64,000 nucleotides of DNA, from NCBI GenBank assembly GCA_903848935.1, contig CAINHO010000050.1:1-64000 (forward strand), read 5' to 3'. Of the stretch, positions 20,738-32,231 are shown one piece after another. The notes below the pieces were generated by a model. It did no database searches, was not told where the DNA came from, and saw nothing but the letters and a program-made list of their open reading frames with translations. Origin of the DNA: an uncultured Pseudomonadota bacterium. GTDB lineage: Bacteria; Pseudomonadota; Gammaproteobacteria; Methylococcales; Methylomonadaceae. Every line of letters starts with the position of its first letter. The first letter of the stretch is position 1. The translations under genes and the position numbers were made by a program.

Positions 20738-22018
20738 TTATTTCGGCGACCAAGCAGGTTCGCGTACTTCAGAGCTATCAAAAACAAGTCGTTGCTGCAT
20801 TCTACCATTGATAGAAACGGCGGATAAATAACCTGTATTTCCCTTGCGTGACGCATATAAAACCATGTCGCTATTCGGGGCAAAACTCGGTGATTCATCG
20901 AGCGGCCCAGGAGTTAAGACGCTAATAGATTTTGAATTCACATCCATCACGCCAATCCGATAATCGCCGCCGTTGCCGTGAACCATCGTAATAAATTTAC
21001 CGTCGGGTGAAAAACTCGCCCGTGCATTATAACTGCCGCTAAAGGTAATCCGTTTTTCTTCGCCGCCTTGCACGGGAATCGAATACAACTGCGGTTTGCC
21101 ACCACGGTCAGACGTGAACACGATTTTACTACCGTCGGGCGACCAGGTGGGTTCAGTATCAATTGCCCGATTTTTGGTTAATTTTGTGACATTGCGCGAA
21201 CCTAAATCCAAAATATAAATATCGGGATTGCCGTCTTTCGATAACGTGACCGCGAGTTTCGAACCGTCGGGTGACCACGCAGGTGCGCCGTTAATGCCTG
21301 GAAATTCAGCCACACGCTCACGTTGTCCCGTTGCTAGGGTTTGCGTAATGACGGAAGCCGTTTTATGTTCAAACGAAACATAGGCAATTCGCTTTGCATC
21401 GGGCGACCATGCGGGTGACATTAACGGTTCAATCGATGTGGCAATGGCTTGAGCATTCGCACCATCGGCATCGGCAACCATCAATTTGTGATTGCTCTGT
21501 GTGCCTTGGCGCGTGGTGGTAATGTAGGCAATTCGCCCGCTAAATACGCCTTTTTTGCCGAGTAATTTTTCATAAATCATATCGCTAATGTGATGCGCGG
21601 TTTTACGCAAATCATTTGCCGATGACGACATTCGATAACCCAATAATTGCGAACCATTTGCCACGTCGAACAATTGAAATTCGACATTATATGAACCACC
21701 ATTTGGTTGCACACGCCCAATTACAACGTAATTTTGCCGAACCGCTTGCCAATCTGGAAAGTTAATTGCATCAGCAGAACTTGGTTTAGCAGGCATATTT
21801 TGTGGCGGCAACGTTTTGAAATAACCGCTACGGGTCAAATCTGAATCTACGACGCTGCTAATATCCAGCGGCGCACCTTGTGATGCAAACGGCACAATCG
21901 CAATTGGCATCGCGCTTTCAATGCCCTCGGTAATCTCAATAGACATTTCAGCGTTCACGGTTGATGCGAAACACATTCCGATTGCCGACGCTAAAATCAG
22001 TTTTTTAAATAAATTCAC
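20738..22018 (-). CDS. tolB: Tol-Pal protein TolB
   Basis: Repeated [34 protein letters not shown] propeller motifs. Confidence 0.95.
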   Translation of the reverse strand: MNLFKKLILASAIGMCFASTVNAEMSIEITEGIESAMPIAIVPFASQGAPLDISSVVDSDLTRSGYFKTLPPQNMPAKPSSADAINFPDWQAVRQNYVVIGRVQPNGGSYNVEFQLFDVANGSQLLGYRMSSSANDLRKTAHHISDMIYEKLLGKKGVFSGRIAYITTTRQGTQSNHKLMVADADGANAQAIATSIEPLMSPAWSPDAKRIAYVSFEHKTASVITQTLATGQRERVAEFPGINGAPAWSPDGSKLAVTLSKDGNPDIYILDLGSRNVTKLTKNRAIDTEPTWSPDGSKIVFTSDRGGKPQLYSIPVQGGEEKRITFSGSYNARASFSPDGKFITMVHGNGGDYRIGVMDVNSKSISVLTPGPLDESPSFAPNSDMVLYASRKGNTGYLSAVSINGRMQQRLVFDSSEVREPAWSPK

Positions 22019-22040
22019 GGAATACCTTCTCTAACTATTT

Positions 22041-23381
22041 TTATTTAGGGTCGAACACAAACGTAAAGGATTTGAACTCTTTTGCAAACAATTCTTTATC
22101 GGACGGAACAGGCAAATGACTTCCAACAGCATTTTCGGCAGATTGATCAAAAATTTCATCGCCGCTACTGCGCTCAATCGTAACATCTAACACGGTACCA
22201 TCAGCGGCTAAACGTACTCGAATAGTACATTTTAAATTCGCGCTTTCAGGTGGACGAATCCAACGACTGTTCACGGTTCGCTTAATTTCAGCCATTGCCT
22301 TGGCTTTTGCCTCGGCTTGAGCATTGGCGGCAGCGGCATTATTTGCCGCTGCTTTTGCATTTGCCGCAGCAGCTTCTTGTTTTGCCGCTTCTATTCTGGC
22401 TTTATCAGCCGCTTCACGTTCAGCTGCTTGTTTTGCTAATGCGTCAGCACGCGCTTTTTCATTTGCAGCGCGTTCGGCATCTGCTTTAGCAGAAGCCTCT
22501 TTTGCAGCTTTGTCGGCTGCTTGTTTCGCGGATGCTTCGGCTTTTTCAGCCGCTTGTTTTGAAGCTTTATCGGCGGCTAATTTTTCAGCTTTGTCAGCGT
22601 CTGCTTTTGCGGCTTTATCAGCGACTTTCTTGGCATCTGCATCTGCTTTTTTAGTTTCGGCTTTTTCAGCAGCAAGTTTATCAGCCTTTTCTTTTTCAGC
22701 GACTTCTTTAGCGTTCGCTTTATCAGCGGCTTTTTTGACTTCCGCTTTTTCTTTTTCAAGGATTTCTCTAGCTGCTGCTTTTTTAGCATCTACTTCCGCT
22801 TTTTCGTTCGCTAATTTTTCAGCCGCAGCTTCTTTTTCATGTTCAGATTTTTTAGCGTCTTCAGCTTCTTTTGATTTCACGCGCTCAATCGCTTTTTTCC
22901 CCTCTTCCACTTTTTGTGCTTCCGCTTTTTCAGCAGCAATTTTTTCCGCTTTCATAACCGCTTTTTTAACCAAATCTTCTTTTGGCGGTTCAACGGGTTT
23001 TGGCGGCTCTACTTTTTTGGGTGGCTCAATAGGTTTCGGTGGCTCAATAGGTTTCGGTTCGATTTTTTTAGGTAGCTCGACAGGTTTTAAAGGTTCCACT
23101 TTTTTAGGTGGCTCAATCGGCTTTGGTGGCTCGATTGGCTTTGGTTCTTCAACAGGCGGAAGCGGTGGCGGCTCTGGAATGGGCGCAGGTTTTTCAACAG
23201 GCACTTCGGGTTTCATAGCTGGTGGATTCAATTCCACCATCGTTGCGTGAATAATTTCAGGTTCTGGCGGCGGAGGTGGCGGTGCAGGTTTATAAAACGC
23301 ACTCAACGCAAATAACCCCAACAGCGTTAAATGAAACGCTAATGCCAATAAAAATGGTTTTGAAAATTTTTGATTAGCCAT
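22041..23381 (-). CDS. tolA: Cell envelope integrity protein TolA
   Basis: N-terminal TM, PPKPIEPPK repeats, Ala/Lys-rich helix, C-terminal TonB/TolA domain. Confidence 0.93.
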   Translation of the reverse strand: MANQKFSKPFLLALAFHLTLLGLFALSAFYKPAPPPPPPEPEIIHATMVELNPPAMKPEVPVEKPAPIPEPPPLPPVEEPKPIEPPKPIEPPKKVEPLKPVELPKKIEPKPIEPPKPIEPPKKVEPPKPVEPPKEDLVKKAVMKAEKIAAEKAEAQKVEEGKKAIERVKSKEAEDAKKSEHEKEAAAEKLANEKAEVDAKKAAAREILEKEKAEVKKAADKANAKEVAEKEKADKLAAEKAETKKADADAKKVADKAAKADADKAEKLAADKASKQAAEKAEASAKQAADKAAKEASAKADAERAANEKARADALAKQAAEREAADKARIEAAKQEAAAANAKAAANNAAAANAQAEAKAKAMAEIKRTVNSRWIRPPESANLKCTIRVRLAADGTVLDVTIERSSGDEIFDQSAENAVGSHLPVPSDKELFAKEFKSFTFVFDPK

Positions 23382-23389
23382 TGAAGCCG

Positions 23390-23833
23390 TTAATCATCTG
23401 ATTTAGTCATTAAGCCAACCGTCGGCACACCTGCTTTTTTCAAGGCTGCCATTGTCACGACAACCGTACCGTAATCGATATTTTTGTCGGCGTTAATCAA
23501 AATTTGCGTGGTGGGTTTATTTTTCAAAATGGCATCGATACGCGGATAAATTTCTTCAAGCGTAACAGGTTCATCTTCGCCATTTCCAACGTTAATAAAA
23601 TACTTGCCAGCACCGTCTGCGTTTTGAATCGAAATAATAAACGGCGGCGTGTCGTCTTTTTGATCAATCATCGCGGCTTGCGCTCTTGGTAAATCAACCT
23701 CCACGCCTGATTGCAACATTGGCGTAGTAATCATGAAAATAATCAGCAACACCAACGTTACGTCGATGTACGGTACGACGTTAATTTCAGCCATCGGACG
23801 GCGGCGACCTGCTTTTTTGTTATTGACGTTCAT
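23390..23833 (-). CDS. tolR: TolR
   Basis: MAEINVVPYIDVTLVLLIIFMITTPML. Confidence 0.95.
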   Translation of the reverse strand: MNVNNKKAGRRRPMAEINVVPYIDVTLVLLIIFMITTPMLQSGVEVDLPRAQAAMIDQKDDTPPFIISIQNADGAGKYFINVGNGEDEPVTLEEIYPRIDAILKNKPTTQILINADKNIDYGTVVVTMAALKKAGVPTVGLMTKSDD

Positions 23834-24507
23834 TTGCTGTGTGCCTGTCTTTGCAACAACACAATGAATTCTTCAACGAATAATTCATAACGTCCCGTTA
23901 ATCTATCCAAACGGGTTGAAAAACGGTTGTAGGCGACAACGGCTGGAATCGCAGCAAACAAACCAATCGCAGTAGCGATTAACGCCTCGGCAATCCCAGG
24001 TGCGACAGTCGCAAGTGTCGCTTGTTTGACGTTACCTAAACCCATAAATGAATTCATAATCCCCCAAACTGTGCCGAATAAACCGATGTAAGGACTGGTT
24101 GAACCGACGGTCGCTAAAAACGCTAAATGTTCATCCAAGCGGTCAAGTTCGCGCAATAATTCAATTCGCATTACACGCTGTGCGCTTTCGACTTGCACTG
24201 CTGGTTCAACGTTGCCGCTTAATCGCATTCTGGAAAATTCTTTATAACCTGCTAAAAAAATCTTTTCGATGCCTTCGGGTTCAAAATCTTTTGCGGCGAG
24301 TTTACGATAAAGTTCCGACAACGAAACGCCTGACCAAAATTGTTCTTCAAATTCGTCGGTAATTTCGATAGAACGATTGAGTTCTTTGCGTTTAGAAAAA
24401 ATAAATGTCCACGACACCAGCGATGCCGTGAATAAAATTAACATCACAAACTGCACGACAAAGCTGGCTTCGGTGACTAAATGGAAAATCGATAAATCAG
24501 TGTTCAT
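23830..24507 (-). CDS. tolQ: TolQ
   Basis: LAFLATVGSTSPYIGLFGTVWGIMNSFMGL. Confidence 0.95.
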   Translation of the reverse strand: MNTDLSIFHLVTEASFVVQFVMLILFTASLVSWTFIFSKRKELNRSIEITDEFEEQFWSGVSLSELYRKLAAKDFEPEGIEKIFLAGYKEFSRMRLSGNVEPAVQVESAQRVMRIELLRELDRLDEHLAFLATVGSTSPYIGLFGTVWGIMNSFMGLGNVKQATLATVAPGIAEALIATAIGLFAAIPAVVAYNRFSTRLDRLTGRYELFVEEFIVLLQRQAHSK

Positions 24508-24913
24508 TGTTTTTAGTTAAAAATGCGTCAAATAAAAAATCAGGAATGGCGATCGGTTTTAAATTGTCTGAGTTGAGGCAAGCAATCCGACAGCTACAAG
24601 TGCAAAGCGTAATCTCGCCACACTTTATGGTTTGTTCAAAGGTTAAACTGGCTTTTTTCAGTTGCGAAATTGCCGCGCTAACGTGTACTAAATTGTTGAA
24701 TTTCGCGGGTCGTAAATAGTCAATTTGCATAGTTTTTACAGCAAAAATAACGCCACTTTGCTCACGCAATTCGTTTTGTTCAAAACCTAAGTCGCGTAAC
24801 ATTTCGGTTCGAGCGCGTTCAAAAAATCTTAAATAGTTCGCATAATACACCACGCCGCCTGCATCGGTGTCTTCGTAATAAATTCTAACGGGTAAAATAA
24901 AGGGGATTTTCAT
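24497..24913 (-). CDS. ybgC: Tol-Pal associated acyl-CoA thioesterase YbgC
   Basis: [30 protein letters not shown]. Confidence 0.95.
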   Translation of the reverse strand: MKIPFILPVRIYYEDTDAGGVVYYANYLRFFERARTEMLRDLGFEQNELREQSGVIFAVKTMQIDYLRPAKFNNLVHVSAAISQLKKASLTFEQTIKCGEITLCTCSCRIACLNSDNLKPIAIPDFLFDAFLTKNNEH

Positions 24914-25947
24914 GATTCAAATAAATCGACGTTTGCTGTTTCAACTTTTGGGGCTTTCAAACCGAAATGCAAATAAGCCGCCGATGTGGCAACTCGTCCG
25001 CGAGGTGTTCGCATAATAAAACCTTGTTGCAACAAATACGGTTCTAAAACATCTTCAATCGTGCCACGTTCTTCGCTAATTGCCGCCGCCATCGTGTCTA
25101 AACCGACTGGTCCGCCAGAGAAATTTTCAATCAGCGTTAATAAAAATTTTCTGTCCAAACTATCAAAGCCGTTGCCGTCCACTTTTAACATGGTTAAGGC
25201 TTCCGCCGCAACGTGTTCGGTGATAATGGCGTTGCTTTTCACTTGAGCAAAATCACGCACGCGCCGCAATAATCGATTTGCAATGCGAGGCGTGCCGCGT
25301 GAACGTTTAGCGATTTCGACTGCGCCTTTTGGTTCGATACCCATTTTTAAAACTTGTGCGGAACGGGTGACGATGTGTGTTAATTCTTCAACCGTGTAAA
25401 AAACCAAGCGTTGCACAATCCCGAATCTATCACGCAACGGCGAAGTCAACAAACCAGCGCGAGTCGTTGCGCCGATTAACGTGAACGGTGGCAAATCAAT
25501 TTTAATCGACCGCGCCGATGCCCCTTCGCCAATCATCAAATCGAGCTGATAATCTTCCATTGCAGGATATAAAATTTCTTCGACGGCGGGACTTAAACGG
25601 TGAATTTCGTCGATAAATAGCACATCGTGCTTTTCTAAATTCGTTAGCAACGCCGCTAAATCACCTGCTTTTTCCAAAACTGGCGCAGCGGTTTGTCGTA
25701 AATTCACACCCATTTCGTTGGCGATAATCAACGCTAACGTCGTTTTTCCTAAACCTGGTGGGCCAAAAATTAACGTGTGATCGAGAGCTTCTTGTCGTGC
25801 CATTGCCGCTTGAATGAAAATTTCCATTTGTATGCGACATTCTTCTTGCCCGACATAATCCGCCAATTTTTTTGGACGCATCGCACGATCATGACCTTCT
25901 TCACCTTGACCCGCATTCGCGGTAATTAAACGGTCTTCTTCAATCAT
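24910..25947 (-). CDS. ruvB: Holliday junction helicase RuvB
   Basis: [33 protein letters not shown]. Confidence 0.97.
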   Translation of the reverse strand: MIEEDRLITANAGQGEEGHDRAMRPKKLADYVGQEECRIQMEIFIQAAMARQEALDHTLIFGPPGLGKTTLALIIANEMGVNLRQTAAPVLEKAGDLAALLTNLEKHDVLFIDEIHRLSPAVEEILYPAMEDYQLDLMIGEGASARSIKIDLPPFTLIGATTRAGLLTSPLRDRFGIVQRLVFYTVEELTHIVTRSAQVLKMGIEPKGAVEIAKRSRGTPRIANRLLRRVRDFAQVKSNAIITEHVAAEALTMLKVDGNGFDSLDRKFLLTLIENFSGGPVGLDTMAAAISEERGTIEDVLEPYLLQQGFIMRTPRGRVATSAAYLHFGLKAPKVETANVDLFES

Positions 25948-26531
25948 TTCGCGGCACTTTGCAAGGCGAGACGAATAATCGTTTCACAACTTTTTCCTTC
26001 GGGTTGAATCGCCGAAACCATACAGCTGGCATCGAGTGGTTTATAACCCAACGAACACAACGCACTAATCGCTTCGGCTCGTGCATTGCCAAGATTTCCA
26101 ACGCTTAAAATTTGCGGCGTGTTGTCCGATTTGGGCAATTTATCGCGTAATTCCATTACCAAACGTTCAGCCGTTTTTTTGCCCACGCCGGGTAATTTCA
26201 CCAACGCCGCCGTGTCATTATTTTGAATGCACGTTTGAAACTGCTCCGCGCTTTGTCCCGATAAAATCACCAACGCTAATTTTGCACCTACGCCGCTAAT
26301 TTTAATCAACGTTTTAAACATGATTTTATCGGTTTCGGTCGCGAAACCAAACAAACTATGTGCGTCTTCACGAACCACAAAATGTGTTTGCAGCGTAATT
26401 TCCACGCCAACTTCGGGCAAATTGTAAAATACCGTCATCGGAGCTTCGATTTCATACCCCACGCCATTCACGTCTAAAACGATAAGTGGTGGAGCCTTCA
26501 ACGCAATTTTGCCACGCAAAAAACCAATCAT
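25944..26531 (-). CDS. ruvA: Holliday junction helicase RuvA
   Basis: [47 protein letters not shown]. Confidence 0.97.
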   Translation of the reverse strand: MIGFLRGKIALKAPPLIVLDVNGVGYEIEAPMTVFYNLPEVGVEITLQTHFVVREDAHSLFGFATETDKIMFKTLIKISGVGAKLALVILSGQSAEQFQTCIQNNDTAALVKLPGVGKKTAERLVMELRDKLPKSDNTPQILSVGNLGNARAEAISALCSLGYKPLDASCMVSAIQPEGKSCETIIRLALQSAAK

Positions 26532-27025
26532 GTTTTCATTCCCGTTTGTAACCGTTGTTGCGTTTCATAAAAATTTGCATGACAAATCGCAATCCCCAGC
26601 GCATCACTTGCATCGATTTGTAAGTCGCCTTGAATGTTTAACAAGAGTTTCACCATTTGCTGAACTTGTAATTTATCCGCGCTGCCTTTACCGACAATGG
26701 CTTGTTTGACTTCGCGAGCGGCGTATTCAAAAACAGAAATATCGTGCATTTGCACCGCACAAATCGCCGCACCGCGAGCTTGTCCAAGTTTCAACGCTGA
26801 ATCGGCATTTTTGCCCATGAATACTTGTTCGATTGCCATTTGTTCAGGCTGATGTTTTTCAACCAATTGCAAAATACCGTCGAAAATTTGTTTGAGTTTG
26901 CGTGGAAAATCGTCGGCTTGAATTTTTAAAACGCCGCTCGAAATGTAACGATAACCATTCGGTACGGTTTCAATAATGCCAAAACCCGTCAATCTTGAAC
27001 CTGGGTCAATGCCGAGAATTCTCAA
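26528..27025 (-). CDS. ruvC: Holliday junction resolvase RuvC
   Basis: [29 protein letters not shown]. Confidence 0.97.
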   Translation of the reverse strand: MRILGIDPGSRLTGFGIIETVPNGYRYISSGVLKIQADDFPRKLKQIFDGILQLVEKHQPEQMAIEQVFMGKNADSALKLGQARGAAICAVQMHDISVFEYAAREVKQAIVGKGSADKLQVQQMVKLLLNIQGDLQIDASDALGIAICHANFYETQQRLQTGMKT

Positions 27026-27768
27026 CCCATCGTCGCCATAATTTCGTCGCTAATATCGCCATTCGAATAGACATTTTGCACGTCATCCAAATCTTCTAAA
27101 CGCTCAATCAATAACATCATTTTTTCGGCATTTTCAGCATCTAATTCGGCTTTGGTGCTGGCTTGCATGGTGATTTCAGAACTTTCTGGTACAAAACCCG
27201 CTGCGACTAACGCTTCTTTCACATTCAAATAATTTTCAAGCGTCGTGATGACATCTTTTGAATTGTCATCATTCGTTACCACGTCATCTGCGCCCGCTTC
27301 AATCGCGGCTTCCATTAACGCATCTTCGTCAGTTTCTACACCATAACTAATGATACCAACGGTGCTAAACATATAGGCAACTGAACCATCTGTGCCTAAA
27401 TTGCCACCCGATTTACTGAACGCATGACGCACTTCGCCAACGGTGCGTTGTTTATTGTCAGTCAAACAATCGACAATAACCGCCACGCCGCCTGCGCCGT
27501 AGCCTTCATAACGAATGGCTTCATAATGCACGCCTTCCAATGTTCCGGACGCTTTTTTGATTGCGGTATCAATCGTGTCGCGGCGCATATTTGCACCCAA
27601 CGCTTTATCAATTGCCGAGCGTAAACCAGGATTACTCGCGGGATCAACGCCGCTTATTTTTACAGCTACGCTTATTTCGCGCAAAATTTTGGTGAAAATC
27701 TTTCCTCGTAAAGCGTCCTGTCCCGCTTTGCGATGTTTAATGTTTGCCCATTTACTATGACCAGCCAT
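27022..27768 (-). CDS. yebC: YebC/PmpR family regulator
   Basis: [28 protein letters not shown]. Confidence 0.96.
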   Translation of the reverse strand: MAGHSKWANIKHRKAGQDALRGKIFTKILREISVAVKISGVDPASNPGLRSAIDKALGANMRRDTIDTAIKKASGTLEGVHYEAIRYEGYGAGGVAVIVDCLTDNKQRTVGEVRHAFSKSGGNLGTDGSVAYMFSTVGIISYGVETDEDALMEAAIEAGADDVVTNDDNSKDVITTLENYLNVKEALVAAGFVPESSEITMQASTKAELDAENAEKMMLLIERLEDLDDVQNVYSNGDISDEIMATMG

Positions 27769-27803
27769 ATTGCTTACTCTCTAAAATTGTTAGTTAAAAA
27801 AGT

Positions 27804-28559
27804 TTATAAAATGTACGGTAAAACCGCTGTTAAATTTTTATCTGCGACGAAAAAATCTGCATTTTCACACACTAATTTTCGATTCACCACACCACCAAAA
27901 CCAATCACTTTTGCGCCTGCTTGTTTGGCTTCTAAATCTGTTTTTCCGTCGCCAATCATGACTAAACTTGTCGCTTGTAATGATTTTATTACTTTTGCTT
28001 TGCCACCATTTTTTGCTAATGGCGATTCAGTTTCATAATTCAAATAATTGCCATTCTCCGCAAAATACACATCGACCGCGTGTACATTCGATTCAGAAAC
28101 GCCGAGCAATTTTGCCAACGGTAAAATCGCGGGCAACAATCCCCCACTAATAATGTGAACAGTTTTATTATATTTTTGAAGTTCGGCAAAAACCTCTACA
28201 ACACCATCCACTAATTCAGCAATGTACAAATCAGCTAACCAATCAATTGCATCACGATTTGGTTTAATCAAATCCAATCGTTTACCGTAAATATCTTCCA
28301 AAGCCACGTCACCATTCATTGCCGCGTCGGTGAGTTTAGCAAGTTCTTCGCCTAAACCCACACGTCGCGCCAATTCATCGATGCCTTCGATTTTACTTAA
28401 CGTGCTATCACAATCGAAACAGACAATTTCAGCATTAACAGCTTTGCTTAAACCCACTTCAAAATGAATTTCGATGTCGTCTTGCGCTTTTAAATAATTC
28501 ACGCCGTCGTTGGCAAGTTTGTCTGAAATAAAAATTTTTTTCATAAGATTACGATTCAA
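27804..28559 (-). CDS. SerB-like HAD phosphatase carrying a SerA-like N-terminal segment
   Basis: IVCFDCDSTLSKIEGIDELARRVG, IISGGLLPAI, MIGDGKTDLEA; N-terminus MKKIFISDKLANDGVNYLKAQ...VGLSK resembles phosphoglycerate dehydrogenase. Confidence 0.8.
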   Translation of the reverse strand: MNRNLMKKIFISDKLANDGVNYLKAQDDIEIHFEVGLSKAVNAEIVCFDCDSTLSKIEGIDELARRVGLGEELAKLTDAAMNGDVALEDIYGKRLDLIKPNRDAIDWLADLYIAELVDGVVEVFAELQKYNKTVHIISGGLLPAILPLAKLLGVSESNVHAVDVYFAENGNYLNYETESPLAKNGGKAKVIKSLQATSLVMIGDGKTDLEAKQAGAKVIGFGGVVNRKLVCENADFFVADKNLTAVLPYIL

Positions 28560-28573
28560 GGCGAAAGGAAAAA

Positions 28574-29740
28574 TTAAATATGATGATAACTAGTCGATAC
28601 TGGTTTCGGAACAGGTTTTACTGCGTTAATGACTTTAACTTTTGCAGAAAGCACTGGTTTTTTTGAAACAACCGCTTTCGATTTCGGCGAAAGTTTTGGA
28701 ATAATCGTCGCCGCTTTTTTCACAACTGGTGCAATTGCTTTCACAGGTGGTGCGATGTCTGGAATTTTAGATTCTGGTGCAATGATTGTGTCATTCATGG
28801 CAATTTCTTCGTCAGAACGTTGATAAATTGCCGTCGGATTACCGTTTTGTTTTTCTAAAGCCTCTTTCAAAGCGGATTGATTATATTCAGGCAATTCATT
28901 GTTATTCGCTTTTTGAATTAACGCTAACGTTATTGTTAAACGCTGCTCTGCAGTAGTTTCTTCACCTTCCAAATCAGGGTGCGATTCGACATATAAAACA
29001 TTATCCAGCCAACCTACTTTAATCGGTTGTTTGACAATATAAACAGGCGTTCCTTCGCTTACCAAATGAAAAAGCTGGTCAATATCTTCGGGATACATTC
29101 GGACACAACCGTGCGTAATTTGCATTCCAATCCCAAAAATTTTATCGATGTCCGTGCCATGAATTCGATAATCACCTGGTAAATTCAAATACAGCGCGTA
29201 AGCTCCGAGCGGATTATGAATCCCCGCTGGCACAACTTCTGGCAACGGATCACCGTTTGCAGCGTGTTCACGACGAATCGATTCAGGTGGTCGCCAAACA
29301 GGATCTTTCACTTTCTTTTGAATAGTTGTTCTTCCGAGTGGCGTGTTCCAATCTTGCCGCCCTACACCATGCGCGAACGAATAAATTTTTCCATTGGTCG
29401 AATAATAAAACATTCGATATTCGGCAATGTTTAACGTAATACCGACGTGTGGAGAATCGGGCAAAATGCGTTTATTTGGTAGCGTAATAATTTGGTCTTT
29501 TTTGATGAGCCAACGATCTAAATCTTGGTTCAAACGGATGATTTCCATTTGCCCCAAAGAAAAACGTCGCGCCACGTCGAGCAAAGTTTCATTCTTTTCC
29601 GCGCGAGTGACCGCAATTTCATTTGGATATTCCGCAACCACGTTATCTCGCGCTTTTATAGGCGGATTATAGACAGTTGCAAAACTCGGTAGGGACAGCA
29701 AAGTTAAAACAGAAAGGGCAAACGGAACGCGGATTTTCAT
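28574..29740 (-). CDS. L,D-transpeptidase (YkuD) with LysM-like region
   Basis: IHGTDIDKIFGIGMQITHGCVRMYPEDIDQLF active-site motif. Confidence 0.9.
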   Translation of the reverse strand: MKIRVPFALSVLTLLSLPSFATVYNPPIKARDNVVAEYPNEIAVTRAEKNETLLDVARRFSLGQMEIIRLNQDLDRWLIKKDQIITLPNKRILPDSPHVGITLNIAEYRMFYYSTNGKIYSFAHGVGRQDWNTPLGRTTIQKKVKDPVWRPPESIRREHAANGDPLPEVVPAGIHNPLGAYALYLNLPGDYRIHGTDIDKIFGIGMQITHGCVRMYPEDIDQLFHLVSEGTPVYIVKQPIKVGWLDNVLYVESHPDLEGEETTAEQRLTITLALIQKANNNELPEYNQSALKEALEKQNGNPTAIYQRSDEEIAMNDTIIAPESKIPDIAPPVKAIAPVVKKAATIIPKLSPKSKAVVSKKPVLSAKVKVINAVKPVPKPVSTSYHHI

Positions 29741-29843
29741 GAAAATAACAGCTCAATAAACAAGGGGATAATTAAAAAAGTTAAACCATTTTAACAATAA
29801 AAGCAGAGCGCGTCTTAACTTTAAACGACGTGATTTTGTAAAA

Positions 29844-30518
29844 TTAAAACAGCAAAAATCCAAAACTGTGCGTGTTAACCGTCAATAAAGTCGATGGTGA
29901 CGGTGTTGCCCAATACAAAAAAATCGTCAGCAACGACATCAACGCGGATGACGGCAGATTTTTATAATTGAATAATTTTAACGCTGTGCCGAATGATTTT
30001 TTCATGCGCCGATTTGACAAATCCACGCTGTACATTTCGTCCAATAATAAATGCACCAAAAAACCGAAACCTAGAAAAAAACCATTCAACCACGCAGAAA
30101 CCGCGTTTTGTTTAAACGCATAATCACTGACACACACCATCAATAATGCAAAGAATAGTAACGCTAACACCGAATGAAAAATACCACGATGCACCGTAAA
30201 TCGCGCCAATGACGCTAAAACCAAATAGCGCGTCAGCCAATAAATTCCTGCCGCCAATGCTAATAATTGATAAGACCCAACGTAAGTCTTCAATGCTGAT
30301 AACACAGCTGTCGCAGACAATAACGCCAATACATTAAATAACAAGCGCACCGGTTTAGAATTCACCGCATCAATATCAGGCAACATTCCACCGACGATAC
30401 CGAGAAAAATAAGCCACGGCGCGTGTGAAAAATCCATCACGTTTAGATTCACGCCTAAAACGGCGGCGATACTGCTACTGCTTGCCGCCACTGAAAAATG
30501 GACGTTGAAATTAGCCAT
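29844..30518 (-). CDS. YdjM/DUF457-type membrane-bound metal-dependent hydrolase
   Basis: GGMLPDIDAVNSKPVR; TVHRGIFHSVLAL; HLLLDEMYSVDLSNRRMKKSFGTALKLF. Confidence 0.75.
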   Translation of the reverse strand: MANFNVHFSVAASSSSIAAVLGVNLNVMDFSHAPWLIFLGIVGGMLPDIDAVNSKPVRLLFNVLALLSATAVLSALKTYVGSYQLLALAAGIYWLTRYLVLASLARFTVHRGIFHSVLALLFFALLMVCVSDYAFKQNAVSAWLNGFFLGFGFLVHLLLDEMYSVDLSNRRMKKSFGTALKLFNYKNLPSSALMSLLTIFLYWATPSPSTLLTVNTHSFGFLLF

Positions 30519-31482
30519 TTTTTTGCGTGCTATAACGCAACGCCATCCACATAAAAAACTGCGTGCCTAAAATCAAATTCGCCATCAGCAAATGAATCGG
30601 TTGCGCGACAGGCGGCATTCCCAAACGATCTAAACTCACGCCCGCTAAAATCGCCGTCACAATTAAACTGAACAACAAAAATCCTGCGCGAACTATCGGA
30701 TGATTTTTCGCCACATTTTGCCAAAGTCGCCAAACCAACCACGCATTCGTGAATAAAATTAGCGATGAAAACGACCGATGTACATAAAAAATTATCGGAA
30801 AATCTTCGCGCCAAAATTGTCGGTCAATGTAAGCGTGTTCGTGCGAAATGAAATCCACCGCTTCGCGTACCTGCGTTCCCATAGCGATTTGTAACGCCGA
30901 CATTACCATTACAACTAATAAAATAATTTTAAATTTTGCGGGCAAACTCGCTACATCAATCGGCGCAAACGTGTCCCGTTGCGAGCGCGTTATCGTGTAA
31001 ATCAACAACGCGACAATAATCAACGCAACGACCATGTGAATCGTAATTTTAAGCGGATTTAAATTACTGGCTACAACGGTTGAACCGAGCCAGCCTTGAA
31101 ATCCGACCATGAAAAATGCAGTCACCGCTAAATAAAAAACCGGCTTATCGGTTTTCAAATAAATCCGCGACGACCACGCCGTTAAGAAAACCAAAAAGCC
31201 AATCGTCACACCCACCAAACGATTCGTGTATTCCGTCCACGTTTTAATCGGATTAAATTCAGTGTTTTCATAGCCACGTTGGGAGTAAATTTCGTGATAA
31301 TTCGCGGGCAATTGCGCTTCCGAAGTAGGTGGAATCCATTGTCCAAAACAAGTAGGCCAGTCGGGACAACCCATTCCTGCGCCCGAAGCACGAACAATTC
31401 CACCGACCAAAATTACAAAATACACCGCGCAAATGGTCAGCATTCCCAATCGCCGAAAATGTAACGCTGCTACTTCGTTCAT
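30511..31482 (-). CDS. ctaA: Heme A synthase (COX15/CtaA)
   Basis: GGIVRASGAGMGCPDWPTCFGQWIPP; HMVVALIIVALL. Confidence 0.92.
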   Translation of the reverse strand: MNEVAALHFRRLGMLTICAVYFVILVGGIVRASGAGMGCPDWPTCFGQWIPPTSEAQLPANYHEIYSQRGYENTEFNPIKTWTEYTNRLVGVTIGFLVFLTAWSSRIYLKTDKPVFYLAVTAFFMVGFQGWLGSTVVASNLNPLKITIHMVVALIIVALLIYTITRSQRDTFAPIDVASLPAKFKIILLVVMVMSALQIAMGTQVREAVDFISHEHAYIDRQFWREDFPIIFYVHRSFSSLILFTNAWLVWRLWQNVAKNHPIVRAGFLLFSLIVTAILAGVSLDRLGMPPVAQPIHLLMANLILGTQFFMWMALRYSTQKNG

Positions 31483-32231
31483 GATTTTCGTCCATCTACA
31501 ATTTTTAAAATTTCTCGCATAGCATTATCTAACCGTAATGTGGTGTTTGTTACTTCGGTATTTAATACACATAAAATTACCATCTTACTCACTGAAATAG
31601 TCTCAACTTCATCAGTGATTGAGTCCTTGACCTTGCGTGGAATTCTCCGTACTTGCGCTAACAAAACACTCCCTACTTTTTCACCATTTTCATCAACAAT
31701 TGAACAGTCTGGTTCGACGCTTGCGCTCGGTTCACAAAGTGCCAGATTTAATTGGCGTTTTACTTCACCAAGGTAGTGTGTTCGTACTACAATTTCCTGC
31801 CCCGTGTAACACCCCTTAGTAAAACTAATCGCTCCAACCTCGTCTAATTTTAACGCTTGTGGAATAAATTGCTCACTCGTTTCAGGCAAAATCCATGGTG
31901 TTCTAACCGTAGTGGGTTGTAAAAATTTGGTAATCGGCACATTTTCAATTTCAGAAATTTCAACTTTAGCGCGTAATTTATAACGTTCGAGTAATTCCTG
32001 AATGGTCACTAAAAGCGATTTTGGCAAAATTAACAAAAAACCACCGTTTACTTTCGTAATCAAAAAAATAGAAATTACCTTACCTTTTGGATTGCAAAAT
32101 GCTCCCATATTGCTTTTGTGTTCAATAACTTCATTTACGTCACAGGTTGTTTGTCCCTGTAAAAATGAGGTGGCATCCACGCCTATTACTGATAAACACC
32201 CTAAATCCGTTAATTTGATTAAAGATTGCAT
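31479..32231 (-). CDS. ygfZ: YgfZ/GcvT-domain folate-binding protein
   Basis: SFLQGQTTCDVNEV; FTKGCYTGQEIVVRTHYLGEVKRQL. Confidence 0.92.
   Translation of the reverse strand: MQSLIKLTDLGCLSVIGVDATSFLQGQTTCDVNEVIEHKSNMGAFCNPKGKVISIFLITKVNGGFLLILPKSLLVTIQELLERYKLRAKVEISEIENVPITKFLQPTTVRTPWILPETSEQFIPQALKLDEVGAISFTKGCYTGQEIVVRTHYLGEVKRQLNLALCEPSASVEPDCSIVDENGEKVGSVLLAQVRRIPRKVKDSITDEVETISVSKMVILCVLNTEVTNTTLRLDNAMREILKIVDGRKS

Noticed and set aside
22324-23250. 308-aa plus-strand ORF
   Set aside because: Antisense to the repetitive Ala/Lys-rich tolA; low-complexity Ala/Ser/Phe composition is a mirror artefact.
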